In this document: positions 9,176-20,600 of the stretch, piece after piece | How the letters are laid out: each line of letters opens with the position of its first letter | Numbering within the stretch: position 1 is the stretch's first letter | Source: Apostichopus parvimensis | Taxonomy: Eukaryota; Echinodermata; Holothuroidea; Aspidochirotida; Stichopodidae | NCBI GenBank assembly: GCA_000934455.1 | Contig: KN882651.1 | Span: forward strand, 202,974-254,067 | Direction: 5' to 3' | DNA length: 51,094 nucleotides | Translations under genes and position numbers: made by a program | The notes under the pieces: generated by a model | What the model saw: only the letters and a program-made list of their open reading frames with translations | The model's database searches: none | Told to the model about the DNA's origin: nothing

Positions 9176-11350
9176 TTGGGCCATTCCACGTCACGTAAGT
9201 CACAAATCAGAGCGAAATTTTACACTTGTTTTCAATATCATGTTCAGTACAAGTCTGTAGTTAAGTCAGAAGCATACAGTTCCTGAACTTTGAAAACCCA
9301 CCATAAATTCTGTCACCACTGCGAAACATTAATGCTTTCCCATTGCGAATTATAGCGCCCTCAACATTTGTCACGTAAGTCACGCAGAGAAATGAAGAAT
9401 TTCAACTTTTTGGAGGAAAATAATTAATCCTGTGAAGTATTGAGAGAAATCTGCTAAGTTGCGTATTATATCTGTAAAGGACACATTGAGGAATAACTTC
9501 AAGGTAAAATTTAATTGATATGCGTTTTATACCGATATTCGTATGCAAATTAGTGACGTCACGTAAGTCACAAAAAATTGTCACGTAAGTCACACGTGTG
9601 AAACTGCTCAGTTTCCTTTCACAGTTTCCAATGATACAAGGTAACAAAGGCTAAGGACATGTTAACAAGTTCATTACATTAAGATGGGGGAAGGGGAGGG
9701 GTCTATTCCACATATGTAAAAATGTAAAAATAGTGGATAGAAAGAGCACATGTCAGTTCATTGTACACTAGCTCATCACACAGTAGTTGCTGGAAGAATT
9801 TTAAGTGGTGCACGGTGCAAATCAAATGTAAGTTTCAAAATAACATGTGCAGTCACATTGTGCATGAACCTCTGCCTTTCATGGGTGCTCTTAAAATGTT
9901 GTCATTTTGCTTTAAGTGAATACAATTACAGAGGAAGTTCAAATCTAGATGTTCAGTTGTACATAAATGTCCCATAGACTAGTTCTGCGAAATATCTTAA
10001 CTTAAGTGCTACAGTAGCTAAATAGTTCCTTAATTAGCCGTAAAATCACTGCGACTGCGCATGTCAGCACGTTCATTAATACACAAATGTAACCTACATA
10101 TACACGTATCATCCACTTTTCTTACCCAATTGCACAGAGGAAACATTTGAAAATACCTGTTTATTCATTGCAATGGGAGGAAATGACACAATTTTGCAAG
10201 CTACATCGGTAAGACCAAAAGAATGGTACTATTCAAGAGAATGAAAGAAAGATACTATTCAAGAGAACAGACCTACCACAGGAGAGCCACGAAAGTGATA
10301 GTAGTCCTAGGCCTAACGGTCATAAACAAAACAGAGAGATTTGATTGGCGCATGATCTGTTGGGCAGGGCTTGCAAATTTTGGTTGAAGTTTGTAGAATC
10401 TATGGACTCGTTAATAAATCTGTTGTTTAACGACATATAACAAATCAAAATAATGAATATTGATATGAAAACTGCATAGAAGGGTGTCATTTTCACTGAG
10501 CTTTAAGTGCAGTAAGCTGGAAAAGTCGAAGTTTAAATTTGGCCAACATGTTATGAGAATTTAAGGTAACAAGTAATATTGCTTTAAGTTTGAGCTGTTT
10601 GAGCCACTTTTTGCAATTCACTTTTAAATTACCTTTCAATTAATACTTCACATTATTGTTCCTGCATTTTAGAACTGAGTAGGTATCTTTGATAAATAGG
10701 AAGGTGTTATATAAACCTGTTATAGTATAAAAGACATCAAAACTTTGTGAAAGTGTTGAGAATGAACTTGTCACGTAAGTTACACTTCCCTTTGTGACTT
10801 ACGTGACGTCACGTAAGTCACACATTTCCAGAGTCCATAAATTTGTTAAAGTTTGTTTAACTGATCAAAAGTGGTGGTATCACAGATCAACCTTTATAGC
10901 TACCTTTACAATTGTAGCTCACTTTGCTCCAGCACACTATATATCATTGGAGGAAAACATTTTCTTTTATTTTTGTCACGTAAGTCACAGCCTGAGTGTG
11001 GCATTTTTAACATTATCTGTGTTACCAGCAACAAAGAAAATTTGTTAAATTGTGTTATTAAATAAATTAGCAGACTGCATTTAACTGCCACATGAAAAGA
11101 AAGCTTGTACTTTTCATTCATTTAAGGAATTTTTCTACTTTAAATTATTGTTTGATAATTCACTGTGAATGTGCCTTCAGTTTGAGATGGATACACATTG
11201 TTATAACCCAAGATTGAGTAACCAGAAGAAGGAAACTTAAACAGTTTAAGAAAGTCTAACATACTTACTTTCCATTATACACAAAGAGAGACAACAAATA
11301 ACCCTTTTTAATTTTGCCATGTTGGGACCACTTGGTGTGGAATGGCCCAA
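9176..11350. mobile_element. 2.2-kb terminal-inverted-repeat element with subterminal TCACGTAAGTCAC motifs
   Basis: The ends are perfect 14-bp inverted repeats, TTGGGCCATTCCAC at 9176-9189 and its complement at 11337-11350. Inside are eight copies of TCACGTAAGTCAC: 9191, 9371, 9559, 9581, 10771 (one mismatch), 10794 (inverted), 10809 and 10976. The inverted and direct copies at 10794-10821 form a perfect 28-bp palindrome centred on GACGTC. All copies lie within about 420 bases of the left end or 580 of the right end; the middle 1.2 kb has none. This layout resembles subterminal transposase-binding repeats of non-autonomous DNA transposons. There is no transposase frame, and I saw no convincing target-site duplication, so the superfamily is open. 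Confidence 0.65.
10794..10821. repeat. Perfect 28-bp palindrome formed by two opposed motif copies
   Basis: GTGACTTACGTGAC (10794-10807) is followed directly by its exact reverse complement (10808-10821). The centre is TGACGTCA, a CRE/ATF core. It can form a cruciform or bind a dimeric protein. It belongs to the 9176-11350 element. Confidence 0.95.
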
Positions 11351-11390
11351 TAGATGTTTGCGGCTGTTGCTAACAACCCACCAGAAAGGC

Positions 11391-11500
11391 ATTTATTTAT
11401 TTATTTATTTATTTATTCGCATATTTATCCAGGGTTGCTTATTCAGCAAAAGCTGGTTTCCAATAAGGCCCTGCTTTTTACGTTAAACGTAAAATATAAT
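11391..11500 (-). mobile_element. 3' tail of a non-LTR retroelement or SINE
   Basis: On the minus strand a short body (about 11480-11418) that reads ...CCAGCTTTTGCTGAATAAGC is followed by an (AAAT)n tail at 11417-11391. An element-specific 3' end followed by a simple AT tail is typical of LINEs and the SINEs that borrow their ends. No reverse transcriptase is present. The A-rich stretch to about 11780 may be separate low-complexity sequence. Confidence 0.5.
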
Positions 11501-11799
11501 AAAAAGTAAAACATAGCAATACAAAAACAATTAAATGTACAGATACAAAACAATTAAAGCTGTAAAGTGGAGACAACTACAAAATAGATAAAAAATGGAA
11601 ATAAAAGAATTTTCAAATATATAAGAATAATCAAAATATAGAAATTATTTAAAAAATAAGAATTAGCAAAAGGTGTCAAATAATAAAAAGATAAAACAGA
11701 ATAAGAATATAACACAAGCTAAATAAAAAGAGATTAAAAGTTATAAAATATGAGACTAAACAAGATAAGAAATCATTATAGTACATATTAGCATGTTTG

Positions 11800-12461
11800 T
11801 TATGGCAACCACCTCACCTGTTTCATATTCTATGACTTCCAGAGTCTGGGATTGGTACAGTATTAACCCTAGACATTTAGCTGAAGGTTGTCACACAGGA
11901 TTGGACCTGTTTGTTAAGCCCTGACATCTTTTGAGTGTCTTGGACCACATCTTTCATGAGTATCTTCATTTCTTGATTCCTGTTCTTGAGGAACCAGTGT
12001 TGAATCTGCAGAGCTGGTTGTCACAAGATCCATATCCGAACCAGAGAGGTTCTTTTGGGTTTAAGAGATTTTTGTTAAAGCCCCCTGTTGAATGGTTATG
12101 TATCTTCTAAGCAAAGCAGAAGCAAAGAAAATTTGACTTTGGTTTCAAGATCTTCTATCGAACACTTGCAAACAAATACATTACAGTACCTTCTCTCTTC
12201 ATTCTGTTTGACTACGATATATATCTGTTGACTCTGTTTAAGTTTACAGTCTAATTCCCTTTCTAGTAATATCATTTTTCGCCCGTTTCAGTTCATTTGT
12301 TTCGGTTTGGTTTTCCTTCAATTCCGATTTCTTCCAAGGAGGCTCTCCAGCATTTCAAAAGAGGGGGACTGTAATATCGGTTCTAATCTGCATTAAAGCG
12401 CTCAGAGGCTTCTTACACTCCAGGTGAGCTTGTATATGGACAAGCTGGGTGATTACACTAG
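11800..12461 (+). other. Possible 3' remnant of an LTR retroelement
   Basis: A purine tract (about 12356-12368, AAAAGAGGGGGA) is directly followed by TGTAATATCGG at 12370, the arrangement of a polypurine tract and LTR start. ATTACA at 12452-12457 is the inverse of TGTAAT and could end a very short repeat. Upstream, a 60-codon open stretch (about 11929-12108) has no recognisable domain. No integrase or reverse transcriptase and no second LTR were seen, so this is weak. Confidence 0.25.
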
Positions 12462-12740
12462 TTAGTTCATGGATCCACTTTTAAGGTGTAGTTTTGCCGA
12501 AAGAAAATTATGCTGTAGAGAACAGACGTTAAGCTGCTCAAAACAGTTAGCTTGACTTGAAACTTTGCAAATGTATCTCAAAAGATCTCTTTGAACATCA
12601 ATTATTACCGAATCAAATTGAGCTACCCAGTGATCAACTGATGGTACCCTATCAATCACAGTCACAGACTGAGGCTTGTCAAGTTTTGTGGAACCAGACA
12701 GTGCCCGCTGTTGATTTTGGGCATGGCTAGAGAGCCCCAT
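12462..12740 (-). CDS. Open frame of 92 codons, unknown
   Basis: It starts MGLSSHAQNQQRALSG and ends KSGSMN. I recognise no domain, signal peptide or membrane segment. The composition is more protein-like than most non-coding frames around it: the segment VPSVDHWVAQFDSVIIDVQR alternates hydrophobic and charged residues. It lies just downstream, in the opposite orientation, of the possible LTR remnant. It may be a retroelement piece, an exon of an unknown gene, or chance. Confidence 0.2.
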   Translation of the reverse strand: MGLSSHAQNQQRALSGSTKLDKPQSVTVIDRVPSVDHWVAQFDSVIIDVQRDLLRYICKVSSQANCFEQLNVCSLQHNFLSAKLHLKSGSMN

Positions 12741-12905
12741 TGCCTACTGTACTGTAAGTTTAGTTGTGGGATTCCAGATACTGTAACTATAGATCATGTT
12801 CCAGTGTATGTGCTTTGCTTCCATTATTCACACTAGATCCCCAATAGAGCAACACAATACTGTATGTGAGCACCAAGGTATTCCCTGTAGTCATTTGTAC
12901 TTTAG

Positions 12906-14919
12906 GTAATTTCCCAAAGGAGATGAAAGGTTGGAGGAGTCCTTGCTTATCTGTTCAATATAGATTATAGTACAAGGTGGGTCATTTTCAAATGGTGCCT
13001 GATTTTTAGCTCGATTTGATGCAATTTCTGCTGTCCTTTGAAAATTGTAAATTTTCCAAACTGCCCGATGGAAGATTATAAATGTTCCACCGATCGTCTG
13101 TAAATTAAAAATGTTTTCCAATATTAGAAATGTGAGCTCACTCGAACTGCCTAAGCTCATTACGTTAACCTCCAAACTGGAGAAAACTCACCCATGACCT
13201 TTAAATTAAGGCAAGTAGTTTATATGTATTTATAACTATATTGGTGACTGTATGAGTGCTTGTCAAGTGTTGCCTTTATATTAGCCTATTCTGGGATCCG
13301 AGGAAACCAATTGTTTACATCCTTGAAGAAAGTACACACCAGTTGTTGAAATAGAAATTAATGAACTATACTTTACTAAGCGATGTGTATACTTAGTGAA
13401 ACATTTGAGGGTGACTTTTATAGTAAATTACATTTCTATATATACTGTGGTGATAAACTTTACATTACAGATTCGTATGGTATGGATGTGTTCACTGTAC
13501 TAGTACTGTACAACTGCACGGTATTAATAGATAGCTCTGAGGATATACGTACTCTCTGAATTTCACATTTTGATTTGTGCTAACAAGTTTGAGTTCAGAT
13601 TGTGTTAATGACTGACAGTAATATTCTGTGTACAACACTGTACATGCATTAATTTGTATAGTAAATTACTTAGCCTGATAAAACTTCAGTGCATTTATGT
13701 GTTTGTGGTTGATAAATTTAGTAAACTTAGTTTTCTGTGCATGTATTCCCAGCAGGTATAGTAGATAGTACTTGACAAGAAATGTCCAGGGATCCACGCC
13801 ACAGTCGACTTGGCAGTGTTCCAATGTTGACTCCGAAGCATGATATATTTACTGGTAGTGACACTTGCATGGTAAATTACAGTGTATAGTTAGAGTACCT
13901 CGAGACACATCACATTCAGTGCGTGGTACATATATGCTTTAATACCAGCGGTACTAGTAAATCTTACATACCGAAAGGTGAACACACAGAGGAGCAATGA
14001 TAGCAACTGCATTATTGATGGCCTACTTCGCCTCCTCGCTTACCTGTCTCCCAAATAGAACATTTAAAGCACTCTCACTCTGCCACATGTGTAGACCTAG
14101 AGTGAGATTTGTATGTAATTCCATCAAGTATCAATCGTTCAAAATTTTGTAGGTCAAGTACAAGTAGTTCCGCTTGGAGAAGTGTCGTTTTTCCTTCCCT
14201 TTCATACAGTAGGTGAAACCAAAGAAATAATCGCCATGATTGAATTGTTAAAGCAATTTAGCATTTTGAGGAATGGCCAGAAGGTTAGAGGTACTGTACA
14301 GTACTGTTGGGGACATGTGAGGGGCAACAGTCTATGGATTGGTGGGTTGTTATTCCTGGGTTAGAAGATACAGGGGGAATTTTATAATTGAAATACTGTA
14401 CTTTGTGACTCTCTTCAGTACTATAGTAGTGTATTTTACCTGTCTATACACAATAATATGTTATCCTTTCCCATCACAGCACAGTCCTAACCTAAAAGAT
14501 CAACTTTGTGATGTGTTGATACAGGTGTACCTCAAATCAAGTATTAGTTACAAGTAACATATACCCACACTGTACAATAGAACTGAAGATACTTTGTGTG
14601 ATCTGAAGAAACTTTGTGTGATATCTATTGTAGATTGATATACTGTATCTACTCTACACAGTACTGTAATCCTGCTATAGAAACTTCCAGAAATATGCTG
14701 GAGAATGTTAAAAATCTGGATCCTAATATATTAGTGGTGATGCGAACACCGTACAATATTAGTTCATTCTACAGGGGCACTGTACAGTAGCATCATAAAT
14801 ACAGTGCAATCTTTATAATATCTCTGGCTACTGTGCAGGCTTTTAGAAGGTTACCATTCTTATAGCAATGTCTTTTTACTTTCCTAAATAAATCTCAAAT
14901 CACAGATCAGCAATATTGA
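12906..14919 (+). repeat. Copy 1 of a 2.0-kb direct duplication ending at the assembly gap
   Basis: These 2014 bases recur at 14970-16985 with only a few substitutions (for example CTCGAACT/CTCAAACT, GATCCGAGG/GATCCAAGG, AAATGTCC/AAATATCC, ACTATAG/ACTACAG) and one 2-base AT indel in an AT run. Copy 1 runs straight into the N gap and copy 2 starts straight after it. The content is AT-rich and non-coding. Confidence 0.95.
14026..14110 (+). repeat. Partial copy of the dispersed repeat family
   Basis: CTTCGCCTCCTCGCTTACCT and GTCTCCCAAATAGAAC match the family start, and CTCTCACTCTGCC matches its middle. A second instance at 16092-16176 exists only because the 2.0-kb segment is duplicated. Confidence 0.55.
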
Positions 14920-14969
14920 NNNNNNNNNNNNNNNNNNNNNNNNNNNNNNNNNNNNNNNNNNNNNNNNNN
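14920..14969. other. Assembly gap of 50 N
   Basis: Exactly fifty undetermined bases, probably a placeholder of fixed size for a gap of unknown length. The flanks are the end of copy 1 and the start of copy 2 of the same 2.0-kb sequence. Confidence 0.99.
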
Positions 14970-16985
14970 GTAATTTCCCAAAGGAGATGAAAGGTTGGAG
15001 GAGTCCTTGCTTATCTGTTCAATATAGATTATAGTACAAGGTGGGTCATTTTCAAATGGTGCCTGATTTTTAGCTCGATTTGATGCAATTTCTGCTGTCC
15101 TTTGAAAATTGTAAATTTTCCAAACTGCCCGATGGAAGATTATAAATGTTCCACCGATCGTCTGTAAATTAAAAATGTTTTCCAATATTAGAAATGTGAG
15201 CTCACTCAAACTGCCTAAGCTCATTACGTTAACCTCCAAACTGGAGAAAACTCACCCATGACCTTTAAATTAAGGCAAGTAGTTTATATGTATTTATAAC
15301 TATATTGGTGACTGTATGAGTGCTTGTCAAGTGTTGCCTTTATATTAGCCTATTCTGGGATCCAAGGAAACCAATTGTTTACATCCTTGAAGAAAGTACA
15401 CACCAGTTGTTGAAATAGAAATTAATGAACTATACTTTACTAAGCGATGTGTATACTTAGTGAAACATTTGAGGGTGACTTTTATAGTAAATTACATTTC
15501 TATATATACTGTGGTGATAAACTTTACATTACAGATTCGTATGGTATGGATGTGTTCACTGTACTAGTACTGTACAACTGCACGGTATTAATAGATAGCT
15601 CTGAGGATATACGTACTCTCTGAATTTCACATTTTGATTTGTGCTAACAAGTTTGAGTTCAGATTGTGTTAATGACTGACAGTAATATTCTGTGTACAAC
15701 ACTGTACATGCATTAATTTGTATAGTAAATTACTTAGCCTGATAAAACTTCAGTGCATTTATGTGTTTGTGGTTGATAAATTTAGTAAACTTAGTTTTCT
15801 GTGCATGTATTCCCAGCAGGTATAGTAGATAGTACTTGACAAGAAATATCCAGGGATCCACGCCACAGTCGACTTGGCAGTGTTCCAATGTTGACTCCGA
15901 AGCATGATATATTTACTGGTAGTGACACTTGCATGGTAAATTACAGTGTATAGTTAGAGTACCTCGAGACACATCACATTCAGTGCGTGGTACATATATA
16001 TGCTTTAATACCAGCGGTACTAGTAAATCTTACATACCGAAAGGTGAACACACAGAGGAGCAATGATAGCAACTGCATTATTGATGGCCTACTTCGCCTC
16101 CTCGCTTACCTGTCTCCCAAATAGAACATTTAAAGCACTCTCACTCTGCCACATGTGTAGACCTAGAGTGAGATTTGTATGTAATTCCATCAAGTATCAA
16201 TCGTTCAAAATTTTGTAGGTCAAGTACAAGTAGTTCCGCTTGGAGAAGTGTCGTTTTTCCTTCCCTTTCATACAGTAGGTGAAACCAAAGAAATAATCGC
16301 CATGATTGAATTGTTAAAGCAATTTAGCATTTTGAGGAATGGCCAGAAGGTTAGAGGTACTGTACAGTACTGTTGGGGACATGTGAGGGGCAACAGTCTA
16401 TGGATTGGTGGGTTGTTATTCCTGGGTTAGAAGATACAGGGGGAATTTTATAATTGAAATACTGTACTTTGTGACTCTCTTCAGTACTACAGTAGTGTAT
16501 TTTACCTGTCTATACACAATAATATGTTATCCTTTCCCATCACAGCACAGTCCTAACCTAAAAGATCAACTTTGTGATGTGTTGATACAGGTGTACCTCA
16601 AATCAAGTATTAGTTACAAGTAACATATACCCACACTGTACAATAGAACTGAAGATACTTTGTGTGATCTGAAGAAACTTTGTGTGATATCTATTGTAGA
16701 TTGATATACTGTATCTACTCTACACAGTACTGTAATCCTGCTATAGAAACTTCCAGAAATATGCTGGAGAATGTTAAAAATCTGGATCCTAATATATTAG
16801 TGGTGATGCGAACACCGTACAATATTAGTTCATTCTACAGGGGCACTGTACAGTAGCATCATAAATACAGTGCAATCTTTATAATATCTCTGGCTACTGT
16901 GCAGGCTTTTAGAAGGTTACCATTCTTATAGCAATGTCTTTTTACTTTCCTAAATAAATCTCAAATCACAGATCAGCAATATTGA
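14970..16985 (+). repeat. Copy 2 of the 2.0-kb direct duplication
   Basis: It is the near-identical partner of 12906-14919 and continues into unique sequence at 16986. The low divergence fits two alleles better than an old duplication. Only one copy may exist in the real chromosome. Confidence 0.95.
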
Positions 16986-17443
16986 GTTAGATAATTTGGA
17001 CAATATTGACACTGGGCATTAGTCACACAGAACTTTAAACTTGGCTCTATGGTATCTAAATATATATACTGTATATGTACTGTCTGTTGATAATTAACTA
17101 ACCGGCATAACGTGAGCACTTGTACACAGCAATCGCTCAGTTTGCTTAATTTGAACGTAGCAGAAAAATTGGGAAAAAGTTCAATCTGATATTCAGCAGC
17201 AAAATGTCCTTTGAGACTAGTTTTGTTGTGAAATTGAAAACTTGAAAATGCAAAGATTAACACTGACAATCCTTTTTTTTAAGTATTTCCAGGATTTTTA
17301 TAGCACTTCTATAACACTCCGTAAGACTGAAAATTGATATACTGTATTGCAATTTGAAAAATTGCAGCAAAGAGTGACTATAATATTCCTTTGTTTCAAG
17401 TTTCTCAAGATTACAATTTTATCTTGATCTGATATATCTATAG

Positions 17444-17608
17444 GCAATACAGAACTTGTTGAGATGATCAAGGACCTTCGGCATGGAGTGTCTGTGTACT
17501 CTGGGAGGCTGGTAAAGCAGTTAAAACGAAGGGACCACAACCGGGCTCGTCTGCAGAAGAACCAAGACGTCCTCACTGCCATCCTACAGGCAGTCTCGCA
17601 GAAAAGGA
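17444..17608 (+). CDS. TBC1D30: TBC1D30 exon: N-terminal helical segment
   Basis: Encodes NTELVEMIKDLRHGVSVYSG and on to DVLTAILQAVSQKR. It matches the segment ahead of the TBC domain in long TBC1D30 isoforms (human ELKTILRELKYRIG...AVSQKRR). Acceptor tctatag at 17437-17443; an alternative acceptor acag lies 8 bases on. Donor A|GTAAGT, phase 1. It is rich in Lys/Arg and probably helical. Confidence 0.85.
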
Positions 17609-20600
17609 GTAAGTGTTTAATTCTTACAAGTAATGAGCTGCTTCTTCTATCTATAAACTGCTTGAAATGCATTCGTTTCTCACAGGGGTCGTGTTTATTC
17701 ACAGACACTGATCGATGTTGTGTGTTTTTTCCTTTGAAAGTATAGAAAGAGTTATAAAATGTGCAGTTTTCATTTCAGACTAATATACAGTAAATTATTA
17801 TAGTTTCTCTGTCAGTTTCAATGAACTTTTTGTCCACCTTTTTTTCAGCAACACTAATTGTAACTAATTACCGTAATCATTAACTCGTGAAAATGACAAG
17901 TCTTTGTTTGATAACCTTGAAAAATTGGCATATTGTGTGTATCTACTGATCTAACTCGTTCGGCGTGACATCACTAGATGGTGAAAATCGTCAATTTATT
18001 TTACAGGTTTTTCGTTGTACGTCAATCGACGGGTTAAGATCTATTGGTACGGAGAAAAGTCTGTAATTCTTTTCGACACTAATCCCAGCTGACTGCCGTT
18101 CACACGCTCGTCAATCAATACCCTACCTTGAAATAGTACGTCAAATCTAACAGTGGGGTTTTTGCTACTTGTATAGTCTCTCAAGCTGAATCAGGGACCC
18201 ATATATAGAAGTAAAACCTTGTTGTAAGAAGTTTCAATTATGTGTGAGTTTGATACACCAATTAACCAACACAAATTTAAGCTTAAATACAGACCAAACA
18301 AGTAAAACTAGTTGAAAGTTTTTAAAACTTTGTGGAAGGTGTGGACAAAATTTTACATCAATTTTTTTCATAAATTGCAGAATCAATTGTCTTTACTGGG
18401 ACGAGCGATCAATAAGTATATATTGTTAATAATGACGTAGTATAAATGCTTACTGCTGAGTCACTGCGAGTAGCTCTGTTCAGATTTTACGGTATTATTT
18501 CCGAAATCCGAAGTGTCAAATATAGGTCAAATTTTTTTCCTCTGGGGTCTGCAGTTTAATCTGAATTCAAAGTTAACAGGAGAAAGAAAAAAAAATTTGT
18601 TATTTTTTTTTACAGTGGAAGAACATGTAGAGTGGTGGGATAGGTTTAGGATAATTTACTGTAGTTTTTACCTGTAGGGTTTAAATTGTAACTGTACTGT
18701 CTTCGCTACTTTTGGATGTGGTGGGGGGGGGGGGGGGGGGATTGGGGAAGGGAAGGTATAGGGGAGATTCTTTGGAAATGATTCGGTTGTGATTTGCTTA
18801 GATTTTTGTACAAAGGAAAAAGTCCCTGCACAAGGTAGAGGCAGTGATATAGCAAATAACATGTGTGAAAGGTGTCCAGTACTGCTCAACTGTGACAACA
18901 GCAAGCACTGTACTGCAGATCTAGCATTTTGTTGTAGTTGATTCTGGTACCAAAAGATAAAATCACATAATAAAACTCAGTTCCACCCAGCCCATTAACC
19001 ATCAAATACATTCCAAATGTCTAGAGACTAATTATTAGGAAGATAAAGTATTATTGCCTTTTAGGTAATTTCTGTTTTCTCCTGTTTCTGACATATTGTA
19101 TCCAGAGATCTAGATACAACTTTGCAACACAGTACTGAGGCTTCCCTATATAGCTGTACGGTATAGTGGAGCCAGATGACGGTTATATATGCTCCATTAG
19201 TCAATTGATCCATAGACAGATTAAAAAAAAAAAAATCAACAATTAGATGAGAAATAGCTAAGAAGCATTTTCCTCATTCAGTCTCAGTATCTCTTTGTAT
19301 TGGTTAGACATTTTACCTAAAGTAGATTAAACCATCAGTCATTGGTTAACTTTGTCTCCAAACATTGAGAATGACTTATGTAGTGTAGAGCAAGATAATA
19401 GAGATCAACAGACACATGATGAAAATATTTCCTTAAAGATGGCAAGAAACCCAAACGTTGCTTTATTAGATCTTTTTTTCATTGTTGAGATGGTGACAGA
19501 TTTATGAAACTACTATTTCCCTCCTTAATATTCGTCTCATCTCGACATACTGTACGCATCAATCCAATTTACCTTGCTGTACAAAAATTGTTAACATATG
19601 TAAGACTTTTTTCACTGGGCACCTGACGACTGATCCACTTAACAATAACTGCCCGTCCTCCTCACTGTTTAATGGTGTCTTACTATGTGTATTATTTTTA
19701 AGATATCATCTGCTCTAAAGGAAAGCAAACTCAAGGATTTTCATCCCTGTGATCATGTTCTTTATAGAAATTGCTTTAATTATTCTACGTAAAGCAGACA
19801 GTGTTCTGTAGGGCATTTCCAGCCTACACTTTCAGTCAACAGTCATCTTCAAACGTATGTATGTATACAGCGGTATGCGACGCCCCGTGTGATGTATTTG
19901 TCAAATGTTCAAAGCAAATATTTCAGAACTTTTCATAATGTAAGTCATGATTCCTTGAAATGGAAGCAACTTGATAAGGGATGTTCTTGTTTTACTTATA
20001 TTTTATCAGAAACCCAGTGAGAATAAAAGTAAGAAATTAAAAAATTCCAACTCACCGTTCTAGTACTTCAGAAAGTTTTGGAAACCTTAAAATGGACTTG
20101 ACAGATGGGAAGCTACAGTACATGGTACCAAAAGTCTTTGATGTGGTTGTGGTGCTAAATGTATGTTACTATGAAAACATTTAGGAATGCAAGGTCCTCT
20201 TATGGTGATGAATATCATTGACATACATTTTCACAATTGTATGACATTCATGCTCAAAGTGTGTTGTAACATTTACGGTGCTCCTCACTTACCTGTCCCC
20301 TCATAACAACTGTACACTCACTTTATAGAGCATTGCGGCCATTGAGCATTGCTAACAACGCAGGATTCTGCTTCCGGGATGCAAAGTTCTCTCTTGCATT
20401 GAGAGTTGTTATAAAATGTGCATTCATTCCACAGTAATTTCTTCATTTTGTGTAAATTTTTGCAGTCCCTTTGACTATGTGCTTCAGCAAATTTTTTTTG
20501 TGCAACAAACTTCTTCATACATCATCAAGTAGCCACTGAAGCTTGAGTATTTTAATCGACATTGCGAAACAATTTTATACTGTAATGAGAAAGGGCCAGG

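Larger units (their letters stand above)
7394..17443. other. Ten-kilobase stretch without recognisable genes, rich in repeats
   Basis: No exon I can assign lies here, although both UXS1 downstream exons and TBC1D30 upstream exons would be expected in this direction. It contains the TTAA element, the 9176-11350 element, a LINE/SINE-like tail, a possible LTR-element remnant, one 92-codon open frame of unknown status and the duplicated segment with a 50-N gap. Missing exons may lie in the gap. Positions 8079-9175 hold nothing I recognise. Confidence 0.5.

Noticed and set aside
9191-10988. Repeated GTAAGT in the 13-mer as real splice donors
   Set aside because: No coding sequence precedes any copy, and one copy is inverted; the motif is part of the element.
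9191-10988. CRISPR-like array of spaced short repeats
   Set aside because: Spacing is irregular (22 to about 1190 bases), one copy is inverted, and this is animal DNA.
12891-13175. A conserved protein, because the same frame recurs at 14970-15239
   Set aside because: The recurrence reflects the 2.0-kb duplicated segment, not selection on the protein.
14182-14557. Small open frames repeated at 16248-16623
   Set aside because: Same duplicated segment; no domain and no splice context.
7229-17608. Fusion of the UXS1 exon with TBC1D30, since donor and acceptor are both phase 1
   Set aside because: Matching phase happens by chance one time in three, the two families are unrelated, and both are expected to have further own exons.
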